A stretch of 64,000 bases of DNA from Palsa-504 sp963739615 (GCA_963739615.1 CAVUBD010000004.1:248001-312000), one strand, 5' to 3'. Counted from the stretch's first letter, positions 42,597 through 51,997 are shown. The notes: a model not told the origin generated them from the letters alone. A program made the numbers and translations.

Positions 42597-44261
42597 TTGA
42601 CCGAGACGAATGCGCCGGCCCGGGCTGCGGCCCGGGCGATGATCTTGCCGCTGGCGCTGGCCCAGTTCATCGCCAGCTACGCGGCGACCAACATGAACGT
42701 GGCGATCAGCGCGATCGCCCAGGACCTGAACACCACGGTGGCCGGGGTGCAGACGGCGATCACGCTGTTCACCTTGACCATGGCGGCACTGATGATCCCG
42801 GGCAGCAAGCTGACCGACATCTGGGGCCGTAAGCGGTGCTTCGTCCTCGGCCTGATCGTGTACGCGGTCGGGGGGCTGCTGGCGCTGCTGTCGTTCGGGC
42901 TGCCGCAGCTGATCATCGGGTACTCGCTGCTGGAGGGCGTGGGCTCGGCGCTGATGATCCCGCCCATCTACATCCTGGTCACGGTGATCTTCCCCGACGT
43001 CAAGTCGCGGGCCCGGTATTTCGGCGTGGTCAGCGGGGCGGGCGGCCTGGGCGCGGCCGCGGGGCCGCTGATCGGCGGCGTGCTGACCAGCGCGATCAGC
43101 TGGCGGGCCTCGTTCGGCCTGCAAGTCCTGGTGGTGGCGTGGATCATCCTGCTGGCCCGCAAGATCGCCTATCCCGAGCCGGTAGGGGCGCGGCCCCGCT
43201 TCGACGTGACCGGGTCGGTGCTGTCCGCCGCGGGCCTGTTCTTCCTGGTGCTCGGGCTGCTGCAATCCAGGACCTACGGCTTCGGCAAGTCGCGGGAGGA
43301 CTTCACCGTCGGCGGCACGGTGATCATCCCCAAGGGGTCGATCTCGCCGGTGTGGCTGTACGTGGCCATCGGCGCGCTGTTCCTGCTGTGGTTCTTCCTG
43401 TACACCCGGTCCCGGGAGCACAAGGGCCGCGACGTGCTGCTGCCGCTGCGGCTGTTCCGCAACAAGACCTCTAACCTGGGGCTGGGCACCCAGACCATCC
43501 AGTGGCTCACCTTGCAGGGGTCGTTCTTCGTGGTCTCGGTCTACCTGCAGGAAGTCTGGAAATACAACGCGATCAAGACCGGCCTGGTGCTCACCCCGGG
43601 CACCATCGGGATCCTGGTCGCCTCGGCCGGCGCCGACCGGTTCGCCCGGCGGCACGCGCAGCGGTGGCTGATCATCGCGGGCTTCCTCATCACCTCGGCC
43701 GGCATGGCCTTGCTGCTGGCCCTGGTCCGGGCCCACTCGGGCGTCTGGACGTGGATACCAGGGCTGCTCCTGTTCGGCATCGGCATCGGGGTCATGCTAA
43801 CCTCGTCGGTCAACGTAGTGCAGTCCAGCTTCCCCGAGAGCGACCAGGGCGAGATATCCGGCCTGTCCCGGAGCGTCTCGAACCTGGGCTCCTCACTGGG
43901 CACGGCCCTGGTCGGCTCGGTCCTGGTGGCCGTCAAGCTGCCCGAGGGAAAGCCGTTCGCCGTGGCGCTCACCATGATGCTCGTGATCACGCTGATCGGC
44001 TTGGTGCTCGCCGTCCTCATCCCCCGTCAGTCGGTGGAGGCCGAGGCGCCGGCCAGCCCCGGCCAGGCGCCCGCGCCACCCACAGCACGTCGTCGAAGAG
44101 CAGTTCCTCGGCGTTGGACGGTCAGGCGGGTGTGTTCCAGGCCCGCCAGTGCACCATCACCTGGCGCAGCCCGCCCACCTCGGAGTTCACTCCGAACGGC
44201 ATGTTTGATCACCACGGGACGCTGGTGCCGCCCGACAGGGCCGTGGCGGCCCGGGACATGA
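42597..44261 (+). CDS. DHA2-type MFS transporter (C-terminus altered)
   Basis: TTG 42597, chosen for the AAGGGG 7 nt upstream; homology begins at MILPLALAQFIASYAATNMNVAISAIAQDLN. Fourteen helices; motif A in GSKLTDIWGRKRCFVLG and motif C-like GAGGLGAAAGPLIGGVL mark a drug:H+ antiporter of the DHA2 group. Normal sequence ends near LIPRQSVEAEAP (about 44050). The remaining ~65 codons are Arg/Pro-rich and run antisense to an arcA remnant, so the natural stop has probably been lost. Divergent from sulP across palindrome site d. Confidence 0.85.
   Translation: MTETNAPARAAARAMILPLALAQFIASYAATNMNVAISAIAQDLNTTVAGVQTAITLFTLTMAALMIPGSKLTDIWGRKRCFVLGLIVYAVGGLLALLSFGLPQLIIGYSLLEGVGSALMIPPIYILVTVIFPDVKSRARYFGVVSGAGGLGAAAGPLIGGVLTSAISWRASFGLQVLVVAWIILLARKIAYPEPVGARPRFDVTGSVLSAAGLFFLVLGLLQSRTYGFGKSREDFTVGGTVIIPKGSISPVWLYVAIGALFLLWFFLYTRSREHKGRDVLLPLRLFRNKTSNLGLGTQTIQWLTLQGSFFVVSVYLQEVWKYNAIKTGLVLTPGTIGILVASAGADRFARRHAQRWLIIAGFLITSAGMALLLALVRAHSGVWTWIPGLLLFGIGIGVMLTSSVNVVQSSFPESDQGEISGLSRSVSNLGSSLGTALVGSVLVAVKLPEGKPFAVALTMMLVITLIGLVLAVLIPRQSVEAEAPASPGQAPAPPTARRRRAVPRRWTVRRVCSRPASAPSPGAARPPRSSLRTACLITTGRWCRPTGPWRPGT
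44055..44204 (-). pseudogene. arcA: Arginine deiminase (arcA) 5' fragment
   Basis: Minus strand from ATG 44204: MPFGVNSEVGGLRQVMVHW, then after a frame slip (TGA at 44128-44126) SNAEELLFDDVLWVARA. These are the first ~50 residues of arginine deiminases (VxSEVGxLRxVxVHRPGLE...LTPSNxxELLFDDVLWV). The catalytic domain is absent. It faces the MFS gene and lies next to a P-type ATPase fragment; with the arcC fragment at 47495 it suggests that an arginine deiminase operon stood here. Confidence 0.75.
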
Positions 44262-44634
44262 CCGCGGGTGCGGCACCCTTGACGAAGCACCGCACGACCG
44301 GGCGGCCCGCCACGTCGGTGGCCGAGTTGAAGGTAGCCATCAGCTTGTAGCCCGGGTCGAACGGCAGCGTGGCCAGCCGGGGCAGCCGCTCGCGGGTGGC
44401 GCCGATGTCCAGCCCGGCCTTGTAGGCCAGCACCAGCAGGGCGCCCTCGGTGGGATCGCCGACGACCTTGCCGTCGACGAGCTTAGCGTCGCTGGCGATG
44501 CAGTAAGGCAGGAGGGACGCGTCCTCGATGGCGGCGGCGCGGCCAGCGGCGTGATGGACCTTGCCCTCCAGGCCGTAGCCAATCCCGGAGATCGTGTAGC
44601 GGTCGGCCGGGCTCACCACCTCGACGGCGGTCAT
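44209..44634 (-). pseudogene. Second P-type ATPase, nucleotide-binding-domain fragment
   Basis: MTAVEVVSPADRYTISGIGY corresponds to the sequence just after DKTGTLT(M/L)NQ in P2-type ATPases, followed by DPTEGALLVLAYKAGLD, LPFDPGYKLMATFN and VRCFVKGAAPAVMSRA. Only this ~140-residue N-domain piece exists: membrane helices, the phosphorylated Asp and the P domain are missing. Its ATG overlaps the stop of the complete ATPase gene upstream (ATGA), probably by chance at the deletion junction. Confidence 0.75.
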
Positions 44635-47375
44635 GTGGCAGACCCTCCCAGGGCGGGTTCCTTACGCTGCCGGGAGAGCTGGATGAACTTGTCCGCGGCG
44701 ACGACAGCGGGCGCGATGAGCGACAGGGCGAGCACCACGACCCACTGCCGTCCGCTGAGCGAGGTGGTGTCGAGCAGGCGCTGGAGCATGTTGAGTTCGA
44801 CGGCGGCCCAGGTGATGATCCAGCCCAGGATGATCCAGCCCAGGAAGGGGAACACCGGGGAGGACCAGGGTGCCTGGCGTTCGCGGCGCATGACCAGGCC
44901 GATGTTGACCGCGCTGAACGAGACGATGGCGAAGGCCATGGTCATGTTGACCGACGCCTGGGTGGTGCTGGGCTTGCCTGGTCCCCATTCCAGCGCGGAC
45001 AGGGCGGTGGCCGCGACTACGAACCCGAAGATGAACCAGCGGATGATCCATGGGCGGGTGACGATCTTGGTGCCGGGCTTGCGCGGTGGCCGCTGCATGA
45101 CCCCGGGGTCGGGGACGTCGACGATGAACCCGATCACCACGGTGATGATCACGAAGAACTTGCAGAACAGCAGCTGCAGCGGGAACAGGGCCACGCCGCC
45201 GTTGATGTTCAGGATGGTGGCGTAGACCATCAGCTGCAGCACCGAGGACAAGATCGTCAGCTGCATCCTGATGTAAGTGGAGATCCGCCGGTAGATGTCG
45301 CGGCCGAGGTCGACGGCCCGGACCAGGGTGGCGAAGTTGTCGTCGGTCAGCACGATCTTGGCGGCCTGCTTGGTCACCTCCGAGCCGCTGCCCATGGCCA
45401 CGCCGATGTCGGCCTGCTTCAGCGCGGCGGCGTCGTTGACCGCGTCGCCGGTCATCGCGACCACCTGGCCGGATTCCTGCATGAGCTTGGCCAGCCGCAG
45501 CTTGTCCTCCGGCGCCACCCGGCCGAACACGTGCAGCTGGGGAAGCCGGCTGATCACTTCATCATCGCTCAGGTGCTGCAGTTCGGTGCCGGTGATCACG
45601 CCGGGCCCGAGGCCGAGCTCGTCGGCGATGGCCCGCGCGGTGACGGTGTGGTCGCCGGTGATCATCCGGACGTCGATCCCGGCACCGAGCGCGGTGTGGA
45701 CCGCGTCCCTGGCCTCGGTGCGCAGCGGGTCCATGATCCCGACCAGCGCCACCATCACGAGATCGGTGACCGCGGCCATCGGGTCGGCCAGCGCCGCCGA
45801 CATGGCCGTGTCATCCATGTCCTTGGCGGCGAACGCCAGCACCCGCAGCCCGCGCTCGGACAGCTGGCGGTTGGCGGCCAAGAGCTCGTCCCGGACGGTG
45901 CCGATCGGCACCTGCTGGCCATGCCACAGGGCCCGGTCGCAGTGGTCCAGGACCACGTCCGGCGCGCCTTTGACGGTGGTGAAGTGCGGCTGGGCGATGA
46001 TGCCGCCGGCCAGCCAGTCCGGGCGGTCGTGGAAGGTGGCCATGAACTTGTACTCGGAATCGAACGGCACCTCGGCCCGGCGGGGCAGGGCTTCGCGGGT
46101 CTGCTCGGCGTCCACGCCCATCTTGGCGGCCAGCACCACGTACGCCGCCTCCGTCGGGTCGCCGATGACCGACCCGTCATCGCCCACGGTGGCGTCGGTG
46201 CACAGCACCAGGCCCAGGGCCAGGCGGTGGAAGTCCGGCGGTTCCGTCCCGCCCACGCCCAGGACCGCGCCGGTCTTGACGTAGCCGGGGCCTTCGATCT
46301 TGAACCAGTCGCCGCCGCCCAGCATGGTGGTCGCGGTCATCGCGTTCATTGTCAGCGTGCCGGTCTTGTCGCTGTTGATGACGGTCGTCCCGCCCAGGGT
46401 CTCCACGTCCGACAGCGACTTGACGACCGCCTTGGCCTCGGCCAGCCGACGCGCCCCGGAGGACAGCATGGCCTGCACGAACGTGGGCAGGCCGGTCGGG
46501 ATCGACGCGATCGCGGTCGAGATGCACAACAGCACCAGGGTGGTGATGTCCTGGCCCCGCACGATGCCGAAGATGGCGATGATCGCCACGGCCGCGAACG
46601 CGATCGTGCCGAACACCTTGGTCATGCCGTCCAGTTCGCGCTGCAGCGGGGACCGGGTGCGCTTGGTGGCGTTGACCATCCCGGCGATCTGGCCCATCTG
46701 GGTCGCGGTGCCCGTGGCGGTCACCACGAACGTGGCGGTGCCCCGAGTGACCTGGGTGTTCTGGAACACCAGGTTGATCCGGTCGCCCAGGGCGATCTCG
46801 CCTGCGGGCAATGTGCCCGCGTCCTTGGGTATCGGCGCGCTCTCCCCGGTGAGCGCGGCCTCTTGCACTTCCAGCGTGGCCGAGGACTCGATCCGCCCGT
46901 CCGCCGGGACCACGTCCCCGGCCTCCAGCAGCACGATGTCACCCGGCACCAGCTTGGTCGATTCGATCTCGGCGACCTGGCCGGAGCGCCGCACCCGGGC
47001 ATGGGGCACCTGCAGCTGCGCCAGCGCCTCCACGCTGGCCCGGGCCTTCAGCTCCTGGTTGGTGCCCATCACGACGTTGAACAGCACCAGGCCCAGCACC
47101 ACCACGCCCGTGGCGATCTGGACGATCGCGAAGCTGGCGGCGCAGACGAACAGCAGCATGATGTTCATCGGATTGACCAGCTGCTCCCGGCCCACCACCC
47201 ACATGCTCGGCGGCGGCTCGGTCGGCAGCTCGTTCGGCCCGTACTCCGCCAGCCGCCGCTCCACCTCGCCGACGTCCAGCCCGGTACCCGGGTCGACGCT
47301 CATCTGCCCGGCCGCGGCTTCCGGCGACAGGGCGTACCAGGCCGCGTTCTCGGCGGGCTGTTGCACGGTGGTCAT
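44631..47375 (-). CDS. P-type cation-transporting ATPase with atypical ion-site motifs
   Basis: 914 residues, ATG 47375 with GAGGAG upstream. Cation_ATPase_N part (ALSPEAAAGQMSVDPGTGLD), actuator TGES (ALTGESAPIPK), phosphorylation site SDKTGTLTMN, N-domain KGAPDVVL, hinge MTGDAVNDAAALKQADIGVAMG. The TM4 motif is PTGLP instead of the PEGLP of Ca/Na/K pumps. Where TM6 normally has NxxTDG the sequence is FCKFFVIITVVIGFIVDVPDPG. Ion specificity therefore cannot be inferred from P2A rules. It lies between arcA/ATPase remnants and an arcC remnant. Confidence 0.92.
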   Translation of the reverse strand: MTTVQQPAENAAWYALSPEAAAGQMSVDPGTGLDVGEVERRLAEYGPNELPTEPPPSMWVVGREQLVNPMNIMLLFVCAASFAIVQIATGVVVLGLVLFNVVMGTNQELKARASVEALAQLQVPHARVRRSGQVAEIESTKLVPGDIVLLEAGDVVPADGRIESSATLEVQEAALTGESAPIPKDAGTLPAGEIALGDRINLVFQNTQVTRGTATFVVTATGTATQMGQIAGMVNATKRTRSPLQRELDGMTKVFGTIAFAAVAIIAIFGIVRGQDITTLVLLCISTAIASIPTGLPTFVQAMLSSGARRLAEAKAVVKSLSDVETLGGTTVINSDKTGTLTMNAMTATTMLGGGDWFKIEGPGYVKTGAVLGVGGTEPPDFHRLALGLVLCTDATVGDDGSVIGDPTEAAYVVLAAKMGVDAEQTREALPRRAEVPFDSEYKFMATFHDRPDWLAGGIIAQPHFTTVKGAPDVVLDHCDRALWHGQQVPIGTVRDELLAANRQLSERGLRVLAFAAKDMDDTAMSAALADPMAAVTDLVMVALVGIMDPLRTEARDAVHTALGAGIDVRMITGDHTVTARAIADELGLGPGVITGTELQHLSDDEVISRLPQLHVFGRVAPEDKLRLAKLMQESGQVVAMTGDAVNDAAALKQADIGVAMGSGSEVTKQAAKIVLTDDNFATLVRAVDLGRDIYRRISTYIRMQLTILSSVLQLMVYATILNINGGVALFPLQLLFCKFFVIITVVIGFIVDVPDPGVMQRPPRKPGTKIVTRPWIIRWFIFGFVVAATALSALEWGPGKPSTTQASVNMTMAFAIVSFSAVNIGLVMRRERQAPWSSPVFPFLGWIILGWIITWAAVELNMLQRLLDTTSLSGRQWVVVLALSLIAPAVVAADKFIQLSRQRKEPALGGSAT

Positions 47376-47494
47376 CTCGGCTCCTCACGACGGTTGCGGC
47401 TTACCCGCGCCACAGCGGGCGGCCTAGTGCGCGAGCTGGACATTCTTGGTCCTGGTGTCGTGGAAGTGTTTCCATCCGTAGTCCAGGGCCACGC

Positions 47495-47692
47495 TCAGCA
47501 CCAGGACTCGGCCTGCAGCGACAGCAGGCCCACCTGCGGGCCGTTGCCATGCACGACCACGATGCTGTGCTCGGCGGCCAGCGGCGCGATCGCCTGCGCC
47601 GCGGTCTTGATGTTCCTGCGCTGGATCTCGGTGGTCATGGGGTCGCCCCGGCGCAGCAGCGCATTGCCGCCCAGCGCGATCACGATCCGCAT
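47495..47692 (-). pseudogene. arcC: Carbamate kinase (arcC) 5' fragment
   Basis: MRIVIALGGNALLRRGDPMT, then QRRNIKTAAQAIAPLAAEH and VVVHGNGPQVGLLSLQ: the start of carbamate kinases (amino-acid-kinase fold, ALGGNAL and HGNGPQVG nucleotide and substrate loops). It ends after ~60 residues of ~310. ArcC makes ATP from carbamoyl phosphate in the arginine deiminase pathway. Palindrome sites e and f lie upstream of it. Confidence 0.85.
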
Positions 47693-47812
47693 CGTCAGAC
47701 CTTCATTGTCATAGCTCGGTCCTGGGCGGCCTGCTGTGACGCGTGACCGCCGTCTGGCCCGGCCCGGTTCGAGCCGGTGTCCAGATCCTGCGCCAGCGCT
47801 TGCCGAGTGTCG

Positions 47813-47830
47813 TCACCCTTCTCAGGGTGA
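47813..47830. promoter_or_regulatory. Recurrent palindrome, site e
   Basis: TCACCC-N6-GGGTGA, 121 bp upstream of the arcC remnant start (minus) and 262 bp upstream of DUF1269 copy 1 (plus). On the minus strand CAGGAT follows after 22 nt; no hexamer at 33 nt. Confidence 0.6.
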
Positions 47831-47977
47831 TTGCGGAGCACTTGCGCTCGGGAAACCGCCTTGCGGATCTCGGTGACCACGATGATGGACAAGGACACGG
47901 CCAGGCAGAGCCGTCCGGGCGATCCCGTCCGGGCGCCTCGAAGCGGCCGCGGACTGCCTGAACTCAGCCGCTGCGAT

Positions 47978-47995
47978 TCACCCGCGGGAGGGTGA
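47978..47995. promoter_or_regulatory. Recurrent palindrome, site f
   Basis: TCACCC-N6-GGGTGA, 97 bp before DUF1269 copy 1. CAAGAT follows after 22 nt (48018-48023); the 33-nt position is not -10-like. Confidence 0.6.
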
Positions 47996-48044
47996 GGAAT
48001 CCCCGGCGCTCCGCAGGCAAGATCAGAAGCCGCAGGCAGGATCG

Positions 48045-48598
48045 GATCCGGTCCGGGCCGGAGAACAACCACGCGAGGAAAGGGGAACATCATGGCTGAC
48101 CTGATTGCCATCGGATACCCAGATGAGACGACCGCGGAAGCCGCCGCCGACGAGGCGCGCCGCCTGGCCGCCGACCTGATCATCCAGCCGGACGCGATCG
48201 CGGTGATCGTGCGGGACCAGGACGGCAGCTACCACGTCCACACCAGCCACCACGTGGTCGGCGGCGGGGCGACATGGGGCATGTTCTGGGGGTTCCTGTT
48301 CGGCCTGCTGTTCTTCATCCCGGTCCTCGGGATAGCGGTCGGAGCCGGGATGGGCGCGCTGATGGGCAAGTTCGCCAAGACCAGCATCGACAAGCAGTTC
48401 CAGGACCAGGTCCGCGGCATGCTCCAGCCCGGCACCTCAGCGCTGTTCCTGCTGCTGGAGAAGGTCACCCCCGACAAGGCCGTCGAGGCGATGAGCAAGT
48501 ACGGCGGCACGGTCCTGAAGACCTCCCTGTCCAAGGACGACGAGAAAGAACTCCAGGAAGCCCTGCACGGCGGGGGAACAACTGCACAATAACCCGCC
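48045..48598 (+). repeat. 554-bp direct repeat, copy 1
   Basis: Nearly identical to 52188-52741 (offset 4143 bp). I found two base differences in the part compared (48121 A/G and the GAC/GGC codon at 48149-48151). It covers the ribosome-binding site and the whole DUF1269 gene, but not the palindromes. Confidence 0.93.
48092..48592 (+). CDS. DUF1269 membrane protein, copy 1
   Basis: 166 residues; ATG 48092 with GAGGAAAGGGG upstream. The N-terminal ~60 residues form a ferredoxin-like domain (MADLIAIGYPDETTAEAAADEARRLAADLIIQPDAIAVIVRDQDG) ending in a His-rich loop SYHVHTSHHVVGGGA. Then a glycine-rich hydrophobic hairpin (MFWGFLFGLLFFIPVLGIAVGAGMGALMG) and a C-terminal domain with SALFLLLEKVTPDKAVEAM, GGTVLKTSLS. 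This is the DUF1269 layout; function unknown, usually in stress islands. Differs from copy 2 by Asp20 versus Gly20. Confidence 0.93.
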   Translation: MADLIAIGYPDETTAEAAADEARRLAADLIIQPDAIAVIVRDQDGSYHVHTSHHVVGGGATWGMFWGFLFGLLFFIPVLGIAVGAGMGALMGKFAKTSIDKQFQDQVRGMLQPGTSALFLLLEKVTPDKAVEAMSKYGGTVLKTSLSKDDEKELQEALHGGGTTAQ

Positions 48599-48727
48599 GA
48601 AACCGCCATGCAGACCCATGATGAGCCGGCCCTGGGGTGGACGGTGGTGCTGCGACGTCAGCCAGCCCGCCTCGTGGAAGGATGCTGCATAGGTCCACAT
48701 CTGTGCAGATGAGCGTAGGAGCGTGAC

Positions 48728-49174
48728 ATGACGACAAAGGCCGCCTTTTCACCCGAGGAATGGAAGGTGGTTCTTGAAGGGCCGCCGACTGCCGGGATGA
48801 TCGTCGTCACCGCAGCGCGCGGGGGAACGTTCCGCGAGACGATCGCGATGGCCAAGGCCTACACAGAAGCGCGTGCCGAGCATGGCGACAGCGAGCTCCT
48901 CGACGAAATCGTGGCCACGAAGCCCGAGATGGACCACACCAGGTACCACTCCGCCGAAGAGCTCAGGGAAAACGGGCTCGCACATCTCCGCAGCGCGGTG
49001 GCGCTGCTGGAGAGCAAGGCAACTACAGGGGAACTCGGGGATTACCGGCAATTCGTCGTCACCCTGGCTGGCAAGGTCGCGGCCGCGCATAGGGAGCACG
49101 GGCAGGCCGTGAGTCCGGCGGAGGCCGAGGCCATCCAGCAGATCACCGAGGCACTGGGTACCAGCGACTCGTGA
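48728..49174 (+). CDS. Conserved hypothetical protein (148 aa)
   Basis: ATG 48728, with GTAGGAGCG upstream. MTTKAAFSPEEWKVVLEGPPTAGMIVVTAARGGTFRETIAMAKAYTEAR, then EMDHTRYHSAEELRENGLAHLRSAVALLE, and a closing helix VAAAHREHGQAVSPAEAEAIQQITEALG. All-helical, soluble. The pattern is known to me from small actinobacterial stress-island proteins without assigned function. It is 135 bp after DUF1269 copy 1 on the same strand; possible co-transcription. Confidence 0.75.
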   Translation: MTTKAAFSPEEWKVVLEGPPTAGMIVVTAARGGTFRETIAMAKAYTEARAEHGDSELLDEIVATKPEMDHTRYHSAEELRENGLAHLRSAVALLESKATTGELGDYRQFVVTLAGKVAAAHREHGQAVSPAEAEAIQQITEALGTSDS

Positions 49175-49304
49175 CCAAGACCGAGAGCACAAGGCCCACG
49201 GCCCGTCCGTGAGCTCGTGATAGGTACGCTGGGTTGCGCCAACGCGTAACGCTATGACCCCGGGCTCCGTCCGTGCTTTCGCGGGCAGCGGGAGGGGGGC
49301 TTAC

Positions 49305-50030
49305 ATGGCGGAGACATCCGGGGAGCCTGCGGCCCGCCTTGGCTGGGCGATCGCGGTCGTCATCGTCGTTCTCGTGGTGGTCAACGTGGTCGATGTCCGC
49401 GTGGCGCATGCGTCGCTGGTGCTCGGGCCGGCCTGCGCGGCGGGGTTCTTGGCGCTCGCCCGGTGGGCTGGGCTCAGCTGGCAGGAGCTTGGCCTGGGCC
49501 GGGGAACCTGGCGGCGTGGACTGGCCTGGGCGGGTTGTGCGATCGGGGCTGTGGCCGTGGTGTTCGCGGTAGGCGCGGCGCTTCCGCTGACCCGCGACGC
49601 CTTTCGCGACGCCCGCTACCACCTAGGCTGGGAACATGCCCTGCTGACCGCTTTCCTGCTCATCCCGCTGGGCACGGTGCTGTTCGAGGAGGTCGCCTTC
49701 CGCGGGGTGTTGTGGGGCCTGCTCCGGCGCGGATACGGGACGCTGACAGCGACTGTCGTCTCATCTGCGCTGTTCGGTTTGTGGCATGTACTCCCGTCGC
49801 TCGGCTTGGCCACGGACAACCAGGCGATCGGCAGTACGGTCGGAAAGGGGACATCCGGCGAGGCGATTTCGGTGCTGGGAACGGTCCTGTTTACCGGTCT
49901 GGCGGGGGTGGTGTTCTGCGAGCTGCGGCGCCGCAGCGGCAGCCTGCTCGCGTCGATCGGGCTGCACTGGGCGACGAACGGGCTGGGTGTTCTTACGGCC
50001 GCGTCCATCTGGGCATGGGCTTCCCGGTGA
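49305..50030 (+). CDS. CPBP-family intramembrane metalloprotease
   Basis: 241 residues from ATG 49305, GGGAGGGG upstream. Eight hydrophobic segments. CPBP (Rce1/CAAX) motifs: LFEEVAFRGVLWGLL (EExxxR), SSALFGLWHVLPSLG (FxxxH), and SIGLHWATNGLGVL (HxxxN). These residues form the catalytic metal/Glu site of this membrane protease family, used in prenyl-protein processing or bacteriocin immunity. Client unknown. The converging hydrolase gene ends 38 bp after. Confidence 0.92.
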   Translation: MAETSGEPAARLGWAIAVVIVVLVVVNVVDVRVAHASLVLGPACAAGFLALARWAGLSWQELGLGRGTWRRGLAWAGCAIGAVAVVFAVGAALPLTRDAFRDARYHLGWEHALLTAFLLIPLGTVLFEEVAFRGVLWGLLRRGYGTLTATVVSSALFGLWHVLPSLGLATDNQAIGSTVGKGTSGEAISVLGTVLFTGLAGVVFCELRRRSGSLLASIGLHWATNGLGVLTAASIWAWASR

Positions 50031-50067
50031 CGAGGTGATCAGCGGCGATGGACAGCGGCTGTCGCGG

Positions 50068-51896
50068 TTAATCCTCGCCCGCGATGATTTTCCTGAGGTC
50101 GGTCAGGTCCTGGGGGGTGATGCCGGCCGGCTGCATGACGGCGTTCCACCCGTCGACGTATTCCGATGTGTACGTGTGGCCGTGGCCGCCCGGGACGCCG
50201 GTGGCGAACGGAAGGTCGGCGGTGACCTGCCAGAAGGTCACGAACGGCATCCAGAACATGCCTTTGAGCACGTCGTTGCCTGGAGGCTCGCTGATCCAGT
50301 CCGGCTCGCTGAAGATCAGGTGCGGGCTCCACCAGACGATCGGGTCGGACGGGTGCATCAGGTACAGCACCCGGGTGCCTTCCCAGGGCTGGCCGTTCGG
50401 TGGTATCGCCGTCGCCGGGTCGTTGGTGAACCGGACGATCCGCCCGTCTTGGTATACCGGCTGGACCTCCGGGCTGCCGGGGTCACGGTGGTCGCTGAAT
50501 TCCCGGAACAGCGTATTGAAATTCGGCGGCCCTACGAACAGCACGCCGGAGGTCAGGTTGGCCATGCTGTACTCGCCGCTAAAGGCCGTCTCACCGCCGA
50601 ACGACCCCAGGCTTTCCCCGGCCACGAACAGCCGGGGCCGGTGGTCCGGGGGCAGCTGCGACCAGGCGCCATAGACAGCATCGAACAGCGCACGGCCCGC
50701 CTCACGGGCCTTGGACTGGTCCACCAGGTAGGAGATCCACGACGGCAGGTAGGAGTACTGGATCGCCACCGTCGCACAGTCCCCGCCGGACAGGTACTCG
50801 AACGAGTCCACCAGCGCCGGGTCCACCCAGCCACTGCCGGTCGTCGTCACCACGAGCAGGTCCTTGCGCCCGAAGCCGCCCGCCCGCTCCAGGTCCCGGA
50901 CCGCCAGGGCGGCCCTCGACTGCGCGTCGGGGGCTGAGGCCAGCCCGGCGTAGGCCCGGATCGGCTCCATGGCCGGCGACCGGTGAATTTCTCAATATCA
51001 TTCACGAACGGGCCCTTGCCGATGAAGTTACGGCCTTGCCAGCCCAGCGAATCCCAGGGTATGAGCGAGTCCGATCCGCCGGAGCGCAGGCTGGTCGTGG
51101 GCTGGTGCACCCCTTCCGCGGTCATCGTGTCGCGTACCGAATACGCACTGTTCATGACGTTGACAAAGCCTTGCAGCAGCAGGCCGGAGACGATCAGATA
51201 GGTCAAGCCGACGACCAGGACCCAGCCCACCCCGCGTGCTGCGCGCCGCCCGATCCAGCGGTTGAGCAGGTTCGCGGCCCACCGGTACAGGCCGCGTAGG
51301 CCGCGCCCGATCAACAGGAGAAGGCAGAACGCCGCCGCCGCGACGAACGGCGAGGCGATGACCAGCGGGATGCTGTAGTCGGTGACCCCCATCAGCTTGC
51401 GGATCTCATACTGCCAGTACTGCCCCAGCCCGAAGGACACCACGACCAGGACGGCTGCGCTGATGAACAAGACGACCCAGGACCGGTGCCGCGGACGCCG
51501 GGGGTCCCGGTCAGCGAAGGCACGCCAGATCCACGCGAACAGCACCCCCAGCCCGTAGCCGATGGCCGCGGTGATGCCCCAGACCACGCCCTGCACGATG
51601 CCGCCACGCGGAAGAAGCGACGGCGTAAAGGACAGGCACCCGACGACGAGCGCGCCCCAGCAGCCGGGGAGCGTGACATACAGCAATCTCCTGGGCTTCC
51701 CGGGCTCCAGCGATGGCTGAGGGCCTTCAGCCTCATCGGCGGCCTGGGGACCTGCGAGTGGCCGATCGGCTCCGGCCGGTTCGGCGGTACTCTGATCCGC
51801 AGCATCCGGCTGCTCACCCGGTAGCGAACCGACCGGCGTCCCCGGTGTGTCCACGACCTGCTCCTCTAGGCCTCGAGCCTTGGCATCCTCTTCCAT
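50068..51896 (-). pseudogene. Membrane-anchored alpha/beta-hydrolase (PF15420-PF10081 type), frameshifted
   Basis: From ATG 51896 the N-terminal part carries ~80 disordered residues and four helices (VTLPGCWGALVVGCLSFTPSLLPRGGIVQGVVWGITAAIGYGLG and later ones), ending with DIEKFTGRRP in one frame at ~50970. The catalytic half is in another frame: MEPIRAYAGLASAPDAQSRAALAVRDLERAGG, LLVVTTTGSGWVDP, VAGESLGSFGGE (nucleophile Ser), VLYLMHPSDPIVWW, GHGHTYTSEYV. Relatives read FTGRPAMEPIRAYAGL through the junction, so a single base change broke it. The two halves are fully conserved, so the mutation looks recent, or it is a sequencing error. Confidence 0.88.
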
Positions 51897-51950
51897 GCCC
51901 TGTCATCGATATCGTTCGGTCAACCTTCGCTCCGGCACGTCACTAGGTCA

Positions 51951-51968
51951 TCACCCAGCAGAGGGTGA
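51951..51968. promoter_or_regulatory. Recurrent palindrome, site g
   Basis: TCACCC-N6-GGGTGA (arms extend to ATCACCC and GGGTGAT). 54 bp upstream of the hydrolase start on the minus strand, where a GATATC -10-like sequence lies about 37 nt away. Confidence 0.62.
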
Positions 51969-51997
51969 TAGTGACTCGCTCCCCGCGCTAAGCCACG

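Noticed and set aside
45531..47714. 727-codon plus-strand open frame opposite the P-type ATPase
   Set aside because: Asp/Arg/Gly/Gln-rich shadow of the ATPase gene; the opposite strand carries all P-type ATPase motifs.
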